Assembly (NCBI RefSeq): GCF_900155525.1
Contig: NZ_LT706952.1
Span: forward strand, 233,202 to 297,201
Direction: 5' to 3'
DNA from: Mailhella massiliensis
GTDB lineage: Bacteria; Desulfobacterota; Desulfovibrionia; Desulfovibrionales; Desulfovibrionaceae
Length of the DNA: 64,000 nucleotides
Position numbers and translations under genes: made by a program. This document shows positions 45,825-55,691 of the stretch, piece by piece; position 1 is the stretch's first letter; the number at the start of each line of letters is the position of its first letter. The notes below the pieces were generated by a model, which did no database searches, was not told the origin of the DNA, and saw nothing but the letters and a program-made list of their open reading frames with translations.

Positions 45825-48758
45825 CTATATTCCGAAAAGTTCTTTAATATTAAAATCTTCGGGTTTTATCTCTCCTGGGGTGACAACAGCATCTTTGATA
45901 TCTATTTTATGTTTGAGTAAGTCATGAAGATTTCGATCAAATGAAACTCTTTCTGGATGGTCAAGGATGGGAATATAAATATTAACATCCTTTTTTTGGC
46001 CGATACGATATACTCTATCAGACGCTTGAGCTTCTTTTGCAGGATTCCAAGATCTTTCTAAATGAATGACGTTATTTGCTTCTACAACAGTAAGACCTAC
46101 GCCTGCTGCTAGTGGTGACATAATGATAATACCGAATCCAGGATGAGATTCAAATTGTTCAATAATACTTTTACGGGTTGCTGTTCCAGAACGACCTCCA
46201 GAAACAGCCTTTGTTTCTCCGTTGATAACGTGAATGTGGGGGAGTTTAAAGATCAGGCGTAAAGCAGAAGCCAAAAAGCACTGCATTTTTCTGTTGATGA
46301 CGAAAATAATAATTTTTTCTTCTCTATGCTGCACTTCTTGTAAAATTTGTGTCATAACAACCAGTTTTCCCGATTGTTGAATCAGCATTTCCGCCTCTTG
46401 CAACGTGGCGGGCATGGGAATATTTTCTCCGGCAGCAAGCTTGGGATGAAGAGAGATGTCACGTAGTTCTTTAAGAGCCGGTAATAAGATGGACATGACT
46501 TTTTTGCCGATCAGTTTAGCGTCGGCGACTTTTCTGCTTACGGTGTCATAGGCATTTTTCTGCTCTCCGCTCATAACCGGTGCAAGCGCATTGCCGTTTT
46601 CTCCGATAAAGATGTATTTTTTAGGCAGCGCATCGGCAAGATTATCTTCTTTTGTTCTGCGAAGCATGAAATGGGAAACTACATTACGAAGTGCAGCTCC
46701 TGTTTTTTGTCGCACATCGCTAGCACCTCCAGAAGCCAGGATGGGCCGTATGTAGTTTTTTCGGAATTGCTGACAAGTTCCGAGCATTCCAGGGCTGACG
46801 GTATCGAAAATGTTCCAGAAATCAATGAGTTGATTTTCTACAGGGGTACCGGTAACGGCAAGGCGAAAGTCGGCTTTGAGTCCTTTTGCCGCTCTGGAAC
46901 TCAGGGCATTGGGATTTTTGATAGCCTGTGCCTCATCGAATATAACCATCCCCCAGTCTATAGAGCAGAGGGAAAAAGGATACATGCGCAATGTTTCATA
47001 GTTGGTGAGCACTATTCTGCCGGGAAGGTCGAGTCGACCGGAACCGAATGTTTTGCCAACTTTGAGAGCGTGGTTTTCAACACCATCTCGGGGGATATCG
47101 GTACGGAAATTTTTCAGTTCTCCTCCTGACTGAAGGACAACAATATCTTTGAATGGAGACACAGCGAATATTTTGTTTATTTCTTCCTTCCAGTTCTCCA
47201 GCAGGACAACAGGCGCCACGACAAGAACGGGTTTGACTTTATATTCTGCACCGTTTCTTTTTTTCAGAATATTGTGCCAGGCATTCAGACCCGCCAGTGT
47301 CATGAAGGTTTTTCCAAGCCCCATATCGTCGGCCAGAAGTGCGCCTTCAAAGCTCTCAGCTCCTTCCGCAGCAGCATGAAGCGCATGTCCCACCAGCCAG
47401 CGTATTCCTTCTTCTTGATAGGAAAAAGGAGTAAATTCCATGGGATCGAAGGGAAGCGGCCCCTCCCAGTAGTATGGGGATTGTGTGACGGCATGCCTGT
47501 CGTTGAACGGAATTTCGTCGTTCAGCTCAACTGCAATGGTCAGTTTTTCCTGTTCGGGAGAAGGTCCGGGGGCGGAAAAGTGTAGCTGCCGAAGGGTGGT
47601 TAGTGCTTTTTCTCTTTGTTCCTGCGAGTGAGGGAGTAGAATGATAAAGCCGTCGAATTCCACACTGTTTTTTTCTGACCGCGTTGCCTCTTCCACCTTA
47701 CATAGGAATTCTTCTTTTTTTTGCTCGGTATCCAGCAGGAGGGCTGCACTTTCCAGAAGAATAGCTCTACCTGTTTTCTCTTCACCGAACCAGTCGCTGC
47801 GACGGGCGTCGGTCTCACCGAAGTAGGCGGGATGAAAAAGCTCGGCGCCCTGTACGCGGATAGAAAAACCGTTGTCGAGGTCTACCAGATACGCATTGAG
47901 AAAACTTGCCGGAGCTTTCAGGAAGTTTTCCCGTTCCTGAGGCGGAATATCCTGATGGTTCAGAATTTCCTGTATACCGAGGAGTTTTTTTTCATCAAGC
48001 AGCACAACGGTATTTTTGATGCGAATGCAGACAGCATCTCCTCCCTGCAGCTGATGAAGACGCTCTTCAATATCTTCCGGGGACAGTCCCAGGCCAAGCT
48101 CTGGAACAAGATGAAGTCCCCCATCTTTTCTTTCCATGATAGACAGTCTGAGATGTTCGGCTTCTTCCACCTCTATGGTATGGAAATGTCTCAGGTTTAT
48201 ATGGGCTCCTGCTTCATCCGCTTTCTGCAGGGCGTAGACGACGGCAAGGTTTGCACCTTCCGTCTGCTTTTCTGGTGGAAGGGCGTTGTGCTTTTGTATC
48301 GCGGAGAGGGCCAGATATTGAGCGGAAGAGGGGAGATAGGTATTCGGCCCGACATGAAGATATGCGCCGTCAAGTTCCCATTGTTCGAGCCTTTTTCCGC
48401 CTTCAGCTAGGAGGCGTAATGTCGGTTTGAATCCTCCTGTTTTGAAAGTTTGTCCCCGGGTGAACAGTTCAAAGGTTCCGGGCCATGGAGCGGGTAGATC
48501 GAGAAGCGCGCGAGTACCTTCATCCAGACTGCATGCCGTATCACAGGGCACAAGAAAACCTTTGCCTCCTTCCGCTTCCTCGTGTTCACAGAGCATCTGA
48601 AGAACGACATACTGGTTCTGGATACGGATCGGGGCTTTTCCTTTCTTGCATAGAGTATGCTGAGGTGAATGAAACAAAAGCCCGTATTGTCCTGAAGTTA
48701 CTTCATAGCCGGATTTTTCGTGAGAAAACAGGGCCCGGATACGTTTTGCGAGATTCAT
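45825..48758 (-). CDS. zorD: Zorya type I protein ZorD (SNF2-family helicase/ATPase)
   Basis: The 977-aa protein has a long N-terminal region (~1-440) and a Swi2/Snf2 motor. Motif I is LLADDMGLGKTFMTLAG, motif II is VIFDEAQAIKN, motif III is VTGTPVENQ, and motifs V-VI are SPLAAGVGLTVVEANNVIHLERSWNPAKEAQASDRVYRIGQ. It is last in a zorA-B-C-D order, which defines type I Zorya. In that system it acts with ZorC on invading DNA after the membrane motor complex senses infection. Base composition is lower in GC than the surroundings. GGGAG precedes ATG 48758. Confidence 0.92.
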   Translation of the reverse strand: MNLAKRIRALFSHEKSGYEVTSGQYGLLFHSPQHTLCKKGKAPIRIQNQYVVLQMLCEHEEAEGGKGFLVPCDTACSLDEGTRALLDLPAPWPGTFELFTRGQTFKTGGFKPTLRLLAEGGKRLEQWELDGAYLHVGPNTYLPSSAQYLALSAIQKHNALPPEKQTEGANLAVVYALQKADEAGAHINLRHFHTIEVEEAEHLRLSIMERKDGGLHLVPELGLGLSPEDIEERLHQLQGGDAVCIRIKNTVVLLDEKKLLGIQEILNHQDIPPQERENFLKAPASFLNAYLVDLDNGFSIRVQGAELFHPAYFGETDARRSDWFGEEKTGRAILLESAALLLDTEQKKEEFLCKVEEATRSEKNSVEFDGFIILLPHSQEQREKALTTLRQLHFSAPGPSPEQEKLTIAVELNDEIPFNDRHAVTQSPYYWEGPLPFDPMEFTPFSYQEEGIRWLVGHALHAAAEGAESFEGALLADDMGLGKTFMTLAGLNAWHNILKKRNGAEYKVKPVLVVAPVVLLENWKEEINKIFAVSPFKDIVVLQSGGELKNFRTDIPRDGVENHALKVGKTFGSGRLDLPGRIVLTNYETLRMYPFSLCSIDWGMVIFDEAQAIKNPNALSSRAAKGLKADFRLAVTGTPVENQLIDFWNIFDTVSPGMLGTCQQFRKNYIRPILASGGASDVRQKTGAALRNVVSHFMLRRTKEDNLADALPKKYIFIGENGNALAPVMSGEQKNAYDTVSRKVADAKLIGKKVMSILLPALKELRDISLHPKLAAGENIPMPATLQEAEMLIQQSGKLVVMTQILQEVQHREEKIIIFVINRKMQCFLASALRLIFKLPHIHVINGETKAVSGGRSGTATRKSIIEQFESHPGFGIIIMSPLAAGVGLTVVEANNVIHLERSWNPAKEAQASDRVYRIGQKKDVNIYIPILDHPERVSFDRNLHDLLKHKIDIKDAVVTPGEIKPEDFNIKELFGI

Positions 48759-48854
48759 GAAGGAACTCCCGGAAGCATACGATGCTGAAAAACAAACTAT
48801 AGGTGAATAAATTTTTTATTTATGATAGAATGATAAAATATATAATTATTTTTG

Positions 48855-50345
48855 TTAAAGATGATATGACATATACTCATACTTACTTAAAATTTGATCT
48901 TCATGAATAATAATGCCTCTTTTTTGTAGCTCTTTTATAACAATCATTTTCCAGTTGCCAGAATGACGGAAGGAAACATATCCCCCCCCAGAGCCGAATT
49001 CTTTATTGTATTTATATTCAAGAGTTTTTCTTAACTCATCAATATTAATCATTTTCTCATAGTTGTTAATGGCTGAAGATACGGGAATTTTGTCTAAAAT
49101 CCGCATGGCAAAACTGTGAGAACCTTCAATGACATGTGTATTCCCCACTTTATAATAAAATACCGTTAGTTTGGAATCATTCAGCCGGGTATAGAAAGGC
49201 TTTTCCTTGTCTCCGAACCATTCGTTCACAAAGCGTTCGGGCTGTGTGCCGAGAAAAAGTCGGGTAAGGCTGACATGGTTTTTGTTGAAGATATGTTCAA
49301 GCAGTTTTTTTCTTTCTGGAAACATGCGGCTCATGGTGTCATCGGTTTTGGCGAATTCTCCAATGATACGTAAGAACAGATGCATGTCGAAGCGGGAAAG
49401 CCAACCGCGCATAAGTTCCACACGTCGATGGCCCAGAATACTCCACCAAAGGCGGTAATCCATATGCGTTTCTGGTACTCTGGGATCTCCGGCAATATGG
49501 ACTATGGTATCTTTCCACAACTGACAAGGTTCCTGGCCTGCTTCGGCCAGTTTATCTATCATAATTTCGAGGGCAATATGACCGAGTTGTTTTTTTTCAT
49601 CGTATTCCGCTGTATAGACTTTGCGTTCTCGTATTTCACTCAGAACCATATCAGCCTGATTAGGTGCAAGAGATTTTAATTTATGAATATAAAAAATGTT
49701 TTGTGCTGCAATGTAGAGCTCAGTATCGTTTTGTATGCCGAGCATATCAGCCATGTCCGCCAGAGAGATGCTGCGTTGTAAGGCTTCTTCTCCCAGCCAT
49801 ATATGAGCGGAAGAAGAAAAAAGCTCCTTGCGATGTTTGCTCAGTGTAGCGATTCTGGAAAGCATATTGCCGGAACGAAGAATAAGTTGTTGCTGAACAA
49901 AGAGGCCGAAAGTTTTTTTATTTTCATTCAGGGATTGATACTTGCGAATAAAAACCTGGCATAACTCGTAAAGAGCAAGAGTACCAAGACATTGTTTTTT
50001 TGTGTTATGTATGAGCACTGTCATATGCTTCTGCAATATATGATCGGGTGGACAGGAGCGAATATAATCTCTTTCCTGCCAGAGCACTAAGAGTGGTCGG
50101 ATATATCTGGAAGAAGTCATAACGGGAGGAAGCGGTTTTTTATAACGTATGGCTGTTTCAAGCTCCTGCTTACGTTTTTTAAAGCCCGCCGATCCTTTTC
50201 CCAGTTTCTGGGCATAGCGTTCCAGAATATGTTCTTTTTTAGTATAGAAAGCCCGAAGTTTTTCTTCGTCATACTTGGGAATGGAATGGATGAACTCGTT
50301 CAGATGACTTGCAAGTTCTTCCAGACAGTCCTTCCGGTCAGTCAT
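48855..50345 (-). CDS. zorC: Zorya type I protein ZorC (EH-signature family)
   Basis: The 496-aa soluble protein has no catalytic motif visible by eye. Position between zorB and zorD, length and the segment WWSILGHRRVELMRGWLSRFDMHLFLRIIGEFAKTDD in two parts fit the EH-signature protein of type I Zorya. It is thought to act on DNA with ZorD. ATG 50345 overlaps the end of zorB by 8 bases, so the genes are coupled; a start at 50390 would add 15 residues and overlap more. Confidence 0.85.
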   Translation of the reverse strand: MTDRKDCLEELASHLNEFIHSIPKYDEEKLRAFYTKKEHILERYAQKLGKGSAGFKKRKQELETAIRYKKPLPPVMTSSRYIRPLLVLWQERDYIRSCPPDHILQKHMTVLIHNTKKQCLGTLALYELCQVFIRKYQSLNENKKTFGLFVQQQLILRSGNMLSRIATLSKHRKELFSSSAHIWLGEEALQRSISLADMADMLGIQNDTELYIAAQNIFYIHKLKSLAPNQADMVLSEIRERKVYTAEYDEKKQLGHIALEIMIDKLAEAGQEPCQLWKDTIVHIAGDPRVPETHMDYRLWWSILGHRRVELMRGWLSRFDMHLFLRIIGEFAKTDDTMSRMFPERKKLLEHIFNKNHVSLTRLFLGTQPERFVNEWFGDKEKPFYTRLNDSKLTVFYYKVGNTHVIEGSHSFAMRILDKIPVSSAINNYEKMINIDELRKTLEYKYNKEFGSGGGYVSFRHSGNWKMIVIKELQKRGIIIHEDQILSKYEYMSYHL

Positions 50346-51120
50346 GATATGAAACCTGCCTTCCCGCCAGAGGAGCACGTATTTTTTCAAGCTGTTCCGG
50401 CTTAATTTGTTTTGTGACGAAACGGATGTTGATGCGACGATTTTTTCTACGCTCTTCTTCTGTATAGTCGTTCATTTCCCGTCGACGGGTATCTGCATAA
50501 CCGCTTACGGAAAAAAGAGCGAGCTGCCTTGTTCTTCCCCCTATAGTGATGTTGTTTGTCATTTCCTTGAGATCGTTACCGAATTCCTCGGCACATTCTT
50601 CCGTCCAGAATTTCCAGAGAGAGATGGCGCGCAGAGTGGAGAGTTCCCAGTTGCCCATACGGTAACGATTGGTGGCGGGTACGCTGTCCGTGTGGCCTTC
50701 TACAAAAATGGTTTCCAGTCTTTTCCAACGGTCCCCCTGCATGAGCGTGTCTCGCAGTGCTTTTCCCAGAGCCGTTGCAGCATAAATGTTTTTGCCTCGT
50801 ATGGCGAAACTGCCGCTATCGAAATCCAGCGTCTGTTCAGGCACGATGATGGAGTCGTCTTCGACATCTACATAAAGTTCAAGTCTGGCAAGCTCAAGCC
50901 TGACTTCCTCGAGCATGGCATCTCTCAGCCTCAAGTCATCGACAAGCTGTTGGATATTGTCTTTTACCTGTTCATCCATCTGTGAGAGTTTGAAGACCAG
51001 AGCGCTGCATACCAGAATAAAAATAATGAGTATGCCCGCCATCATATCGGAAAACGACATCCAGTAAGGATTTTCTTCTTCTGAAGGAGTGTTCCTTGTT
51101 TTTCTGTATAAAACAGGCAT
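50338..51120 (-). CDS. zorB: Zorya protein ZorB (MotB-like, OmpA peptidoglycan-binding)
   Basis: The 260-aa protein has one N-terminal membrane helix with the MotB-type ion-binding Asp (NPYWMSFSDMMAGILIIFIL; Asp ~25), a short helical linker, and an OmpA-like domain (VEGHTDSVPAT, then SGYADTRR, then NRRINIRF). With ZorA it forms an ion-driven motor anchored to peptidoglycan. The gene starts 11 bases after the zorA stop. All key residues seem present. Confidence 0.93.
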   Translation of the reverse strand: MPVLYRKTRNTPSEEENPYWMSFSDMMAGILIIFILVCSALVFKLSQMDEQVKDNIQQLVDDLRLRDAMLEEVRLELARLELYVDVEDDSIIVPEQTLDFDSGSFAIRGKNIYAATALGKALRDTLMQGDRWKRLETIFVEGHTDSVPATNRYRMGNWELSTLRAISLWKFWTEECAEEFGNDLKEMTNNITIGGRTRQLALFSVSGYADTRRREMNDYTEEERRKNRRINIRFVTKQIKPEQLEKIRAPLAGRQVSYHD

Positions 51121-51131
51121 GGGGCATCACC

Positions 51132-53081
51132 TCAGAAACGATTGTCCCTTTCTTCCAAAACTTCGCCCATGGCGTTGACGATATCCGTCATGGAATTACA
51201 GAAGTTTTGGGTTTCTTTATCCCAGGAGCGCAGGCGTTCCGCAGTTTGTTCTTTTACCTGTACGGCATACTCTCTGAGCATACGTTCCACCTGTTCATTA
51301 TATTTATCCATAATTTCACTGACTTGATTGTGCATTTCTTTTGCATAAGCGGCAACGGTATTTTGCATCTGACTATAGTTTTGTGAAAGTTCAGCATACT
51401 GACGGGCAGTACCAATTGCCGTTTGCGAGAAAGAATCAGTGACTTTTTCCAGAGAGTCGCTTGTTTTCTGAAGTTGCTCCAAAGAGTCAAAAAATGCTTC
51501 TCCGATGGTTTTATTTTGTTCCATAAGATGCGTCGCTGTCACTACACTTCCAGCGATACTTGTGCTTACCTGCCGCATGGTGGAGTCGAGATTACTACTC
51601 ATATTTTCCATGCTGCTACTGGCATTTTTTATTTCAGTACACAGATTGTTTAATTCTCCTGAAAGAGACTGCATATCTGCTATGTTTTTTCGGCTGACTT
51701 CTTGAAGTTTCTCAAATTTTTCAATCATGGCACCTGCCGATGTGGTACTGCCTTTGAGGCTGTTTTCCAGATTTTCTACATTCTCCTGCTGCTTGGTTAA
51801 GAGTTCTTCCAAAGAATGTATCAGCGTTTGATTTTTATCGTGTGCTTCTCGAGCCTGTTCTTCCTGTTGACGGGCCAGAGCTTCAAACAGTCGCCTCGAC
51901 TGGGCTGCGCTATCTTGAAGTGCCTGTTGTAACTCCTGTGCCGCCTTTTCCATATTTTCTTTTTGAAGCCTTCCGGCGTTTCCGGCTTCAGTAAGGAAGC
52001 GTTCCACCAGGGCCTTCATGGTGTCTTCCGAGCTGTTCATGGTGCGCTGGTTTATATCTGCAGAGGCGGCCACAAGCTGCTGCACGGCAGGGAGCATGGC
52101 TTCGCCTATGGAATCACGAATGGCAGAACCTATTTTCTGGGATATGCCGTCGGCCAGTGAGGCGCAGAGTCCGTCGATGTGTTCCATGGTTTTCTGGTTC
52201 AGGCTTTCCGTTCTGTTCATCTGCTCGGTGAGTGTTTTCTGTAGATCCGTCGTATACTTTTGGAAAGCCTCTCCGAAGCCACGCAGCATTTCCGCAGTAT
52301 TGGTCTGCATGCGGTTTCCGATTTCTTCGGCAAGATGATCGAGCGTATCCTTGCTGCCGCAGAGATTTTCGACCACGTCGCGCATGAAGGAGTCGACAGG
52401 CGAGTAGAGCGGGAATTTTTGATTGACCAGTTTCTGAATACTGCGGACACCGAAAAAAGGAATAAAAGTAAAACCTGTAGTGATAAAGCGCAGGAGCAGA
52501 CTTAATCCAAGACTGCTGCATACCCCCCACACCGAAGTGACGAAAGCCGTGGATGCGCAGGCCGTCATCTGTTTGATTTGCTCTGCAATTTCAAGAGAGG
52601 AGCCTTCAAAGGTCAGCCCTTTGAGGCCGATGGTCAGTCCGAGGAACGTGCCGAGAACACCGAGTCCTGTGAGAATGGTGACAAAAAGCGGAAGTATGCG
52701 TGATTTACTCAAATTTCCTATAAGAGTTTCTTCATTGAAATATTCTTCTGCCGGAACAGAACTGTAGAGTTTATTATTTTTCCATACAAGTTCATTAAAA
52801 AATTTTTTGAATTCAGGATTTTTTATATGCTTTTGGTCTTTAGTGATATTGTCTGCATATATATTTATATCTTTTCTAAGATAAAAAATGTTTTTTAAAT
52901 TTATCATTATAAAAACAATAATTAATACTGCGGCGAAAATGATAAAAATAATGATGATGGAAATCCATAATCTTGTAACGTCTTCCGACGTATTAAAAGG
53001 GAAGGAAAACTCACCATGAATCCATCGGAAAAGATGAATAGGTTGAGGATATAATAAATCCCATATGCTGCCTGAGTTCAT
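51132..53081 (-). CDS. zorA: Zorya protein ZorA (MotA/TolQ-like motor with long tail)
   Basis: The 649-aa protein has membrane helices near residues 40-60, 130-155 and 180-210, in the MotA/ExbB/TolQ pattern (LTGLGVLGTFLGLTIGLKGL and CASTAFVTSVWGVCSSLGLSLLL). After them comes a ~430-residue coiled-coil tail rich in Gln, Glu and Asn. Such a long cytoplasmic tail is the mark of ZorA and is thought to pass the infection signal inward. It is the first gene of the island. GAGGTAA precedes ATG 53081, and the flanks are AT-rich. Confidence 0.93.
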   Translation of the reverse strand: MNSGSIWDLLYPQPIHLFRWIHGEFSFPFNTSEDVTRLWISIIIIFIIFAAVLIIVFIMINLKNIFYLRKDINIYADNITKDQKHIKNPEFKKFFNELVWKNNKLYSSVPAEEYFNEETLIGNLSKSRILPLFVTILTGLGVLGTFLGLTIGLKGLTFEGSSLEIAEQIKQMTACASTAFVTSVWGVCSSLGLSLLLRFITTGFTFIPFFGVRSIQKLVNQKFPLYSPVDSFMRDVVENLCGSKDTLDHLAEEIGNRMQTNTAEMLRGFGEAFQKYTTDLQKTLTEQMNRTESLNQKTMEHIDGLCASLADGISQKIGSAIRDSIGEAMLPAVQQLVAASADINQRTMNSSEDTMKALVERFLTEAGNAGRLQKENMEKAAQELQQALQDSAAQSRRLFEALARQQEEQAREAHDKNQTLIHSLEELLTKQQENVENLENSLKGSTTSAGAMIEKFEKLQEVSRKNIADMQSLSGELNNLCTEIKNASSSMENMSSNLDSTMRQVSTSIAGSVVTATHLMEQNKTIGEAFFDSLEQLQKTSDSLEKVTDSFSQTAIGTARQYAELSQNYSQMQNTVAAYAKEMHNQVSEIMDKYNEQVERMLREYAVQVKEQTAERLRSWDKETQNFCNSMTDIVNAMGEVLEERDNRF

Positions 53082-53967
53082 ATATTACCTCGAATTTATA
53101 AGTGATATTTCCAATATATAACGCTTCGTTTTTGGGGAGGTCAAGGGGGGGAGGGGAGGCTGCAAGAGTGGTACCTGACGGTGTGGTATGGCAATATGAC
53201 TTGAGGAAAAGTTACGCTCCAGACAAACAACCGCTGTATATGTTTTTTTGCTTCATAGGGGCCCAGGCGCAGAGGAGCAACCATGGTCCTTTTTCCAGCG
53301 GCAGGCCATGGGGCGGGCAAAAGCGCCGCGCTTTGCGGCAGAAACGGGGCTTCGCAAGGGAGGTGCATGAGGAAAAGTGCGTAGGTGGCCGCCTGAGCAT
53401 GGCAGGCTGCGGCTGGATTTCCATTTCCGTGGTGCGTTCCGTTCCATGCGCATCACGCGCTGCTGATGTCGGAAGGAGGCTTGACTCTGCCTTCGGCTCG
53501 GGTGGGTAGGCGTCGCTCCTCTTGGCGTCGCTTCGGGCCTTCACCGCTCTTGCGGCGACGCTTTATCGTATGCGCGGGGCCATCTCATGGTGCAAGCCAT
53601 GCGCGCGTTACGCCCTTGCCTTTCTACCTCTCATGCGCGCTCCGGCCATGCTTCCGTTCTCGCCGCAGCCGGAGTTCATCCGCCGGAATGTGTGATGAGA
53701 GCGGCGCTTTTCGAGGTCAGCGGCGTAGTACCGCCTTTTTTCCGTTTCCTGAAGCGTGGCGCGCCATGTCGCGGAAGGCAGAGGGCGAACGTAACGTTTT
53801 CCGGGATGCGGGGTGCGGGGCGGAGGAATGCGGCCTCCCTGTTTTCCGCCTGCAAACGGCCCCCCTGCGGAAAGGCACTTTTCCACCGCAACGGAAAAAA
53901 GGCCGTATGCGGGCGGGGAAGGAACGAGGAATATGTCTTGAAGAAGGCGGAGAGAGGCGCGCAAAAC
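53082..53967. other. Gene-free stretch between zorA and the tRNA gene
   Basis: The first ~50 bases are AT-rich and should hold the zorya promoter (TATAAA-like sequence on the minus strand). The rest is GC-rich with no supported gene; frames here include the reverse shadow of the tRNA. Confidence 0.5.
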
Positions 53968-54000
53968 GAAAAAAGCCCGGAGAGATACGTCCGGGCTTAA
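53968..54000 (-). terminator. Terminator of the tRNA-Phe gene
   Basis: AAGCCCGGA and TCCGGGCTT arms followed by T6 on the minus strand, just after the CCA end. Confidence 0.85.
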
Positions 54001-54008
54001 AAAAAATA

Positions 54009-54084
54009 TGGTGCCGAGGGACAGAATCGAACTGCCCACACGGGGATTTTCAGTCCCCTGCTCTACCAACTGAGCTACCTCGGC
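54009..54084 (-). tRNA. tRNA-Phe (GAA anticodon)
   Basis: The 76-nt minus-strand gene has a 7-bp acceptor stem (GCCGAGG / CCTCGGC), D-loop AGCTCAGTTGGTAGAG, anticodon loop CTGAAAA, T-loop GTTCGATTC and an encoded CCA end. The anticodon GAA reads Phe codons. Confidence 0.97.
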
Positions 54085-54098
54085 ACGACGAAGTGATT

Positions 54099-54125
54099 TG
54101 TATAGGAAGAGCGTGCCTTTGGCAA
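54099..54125 (-). promoter_or_regulatory. Promoter of tRNA-Phe
   Basis: On the minus strand TTGCCA and TATACA are 15-16 bases apart, ~15 bases before the mature 5' end. Beyond it, 54126-54830 is a ~700-bp GC-rich stretch without a supported gene. Confidence 0.55.
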
Positions 54126-54830
54126 GAGGAAAAAAGGCCTTTTTCCTACTTTTTTTCATTTTTCCGGCAAAAAGCGGCATTTTTTTGTTCCGGCACGGCG
54201 GCATCCGCCCGGAACGGGGGAAAGGCGCTCCGAAGTCCGGCCGTGGAACGGGCGGGAAGCCTTCCTGCCTCACATGGCGCGTTTTTCCGCGGCCTTTGCG
54301 GGAAGAACGGCCCTGAGAAGAGGGAAACGCCTCTTTCCGGCGGCGCCTTGGGGAAGCGTATCACTGGAAAAGGTACCGGACCGCAGCGGCGGCATGGCCG
54401 GAAGTACGGGGCGTCCCGGCGCAGGGGGGCGTACGTCCTGCGCCGCGGGCTGCTTCAGGCCTTATCCTCTGCCGCATATCGCATCGCAGCCCGTGAGGGC
54501 GCGGCCGCCGTATGCGGAGAAAGGCTGTTTCCCCTTGAAAACGGCTTCTCCACAGCGGCGGCGAAGGCCTGGGCCGGACATTCCCGGGCAGGGCGGATGA
54601 CGCGGCCCGGCCTTCGGGCGCGGGGGGGCTTCCGCCTCATGCCGGACAAGGAAGAGGCGTTCCTGCTCCGGCCCTTCCTCTTCGCCTGCCTCGCGGCGCA
54701 AAAGGCGTGGAAGGGCCGGCCGCCGCATTCCGGGGCGCGCCGTTCCTCACGGGGGGAGCGAATGGAGAAATCGGTCTTCGGGAATGTTCGGGGAGGGGGC
54801 TTCGGCGCGTCCCTGCGCTGCCTGCGGAGC

Positions 54831-55691
54831 TTACAGCCTGCCCTGCGAGAAGCGCGTGATCATTTCCATGGTGAGGGAGGCGGAATCCGGGCAGGGGGGA
54901 ATATGGGCGCGCTCCACCCACACGGCTTCGGCCAGTTCCGCGGTATCGAGGCGTATGTCGTCCGGCCCGTCGAGTTCCGCCACATAGCCCAGCGCCAGCG
55001 TGCCGGAAAAGCCCCAGGGCTGACTGCCGAAATAGCGCAGGTTTCGTACTTTGAGGCCCGTTTCTTCCATGACTTCGCGGTGTACGGCCTGTTCCGCCGT
55101 TTCTCCGGCTTCCACAAAGCCCGCCACAAGCACGAGGTTTTTTGCGCCCGGCCGGGCGTAGCGGGTGAGCAGCAGCCTTTCCCCGCAGGTGACGGCCACA
55201 ATGACGCAGGGCGCAATGCGCGGGTAGTGTACGGCGCGGCAGCGGGGGCAGCACATGGCGCGTTCCGTTTCGGAAGGAAGAAGAGCCTCTCCGCAGCGGC
55301 CGCAGCGCCTTGTGGAATCATACCACTGGAAAAGATGCCAGCCCGTGGCGGCGGCGTAGGCCAGGGGACCGGGGCATTCCCGGCGCAGGGCGGAAGGCGC
55401 GGTTCTGCGCCAGCCTTCGGGCGCAGGGGGGCGTTCTCCCGCCTCGTGCAGGGCAAGGAAGAAGCGTTCCTCCTCCGGCCCGTCTTCTTCTCCCTGCCGC
55501 TCGATGCGGAAGGCGTAGAACAGCGTGCCGCCGCATTCCAGGTTGCGCCATTCCTCCACGGTGGGGAAACGGAGCGAATCCTGCGGCAGAAGCACGCCCT
55601 CGACGCTCATGTCGAGCACAAGGTCGCCGGGCCGGGGAGCCGCGTTCATGAATTCGTTGCGAAGACGCCGGGGAGCGATGTCCTGAATCAT
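54831..55691 (-). CDS. nudC: NAD(H) pyrophosphatase / RNA deNADding enzyme NudC
   Basis: The 286-aa protein has an N-terminal NudC domain, a zinc ribbon (CGRCGE...CPRC around residues 130-150) and a Nudix box (GFVEAGETAEQAVHREVMEETGL in the usual GxxxExxxxxxREVxEExGL spacing). It also has SQPWGFS, close to the family marker SQPWPFP. It splits NAD(H) to NMN(H) and AMP and can remove NAD caps from RNA. Its ATG overlaps the stop of the HAD gene (ATGA). It is the last gene of a GNAT-HAD-NudC operon. Confidence 0.93.
   Translation of the reverse strand: MIQDIAPRRLRNEFMNAAPRPGDLVLDMSVEGVLLPQDSLRFPTVEEWRNLECGGTLFYAFRIERQGEEDGPEEERFFLALHEAGERPPAPEGWRRTAPSALRRECPGPLAYAAATGWHLFQWYDSTRRCGRCGEALLPSETERAMCCPRCRAVHYPRIAPCVIVAVTCGERLLLTRYARPGAKNLVLVAGFVEAGETAEQAVHREVMEETGLKVRNLRYFGSQPWGFSGTLALGYVAELDGPDDIRLDTAELAEAVWVERAHIPPCPDSASLTMEMITRFSQGRL

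Noticed and set aside
53608..54273. 221-aa minus-strand frame containing VAQLVEQ...RVGSSILSLGT
   Set aside because: That peptide is the familiar translation of a tRNA gene, not a protein.
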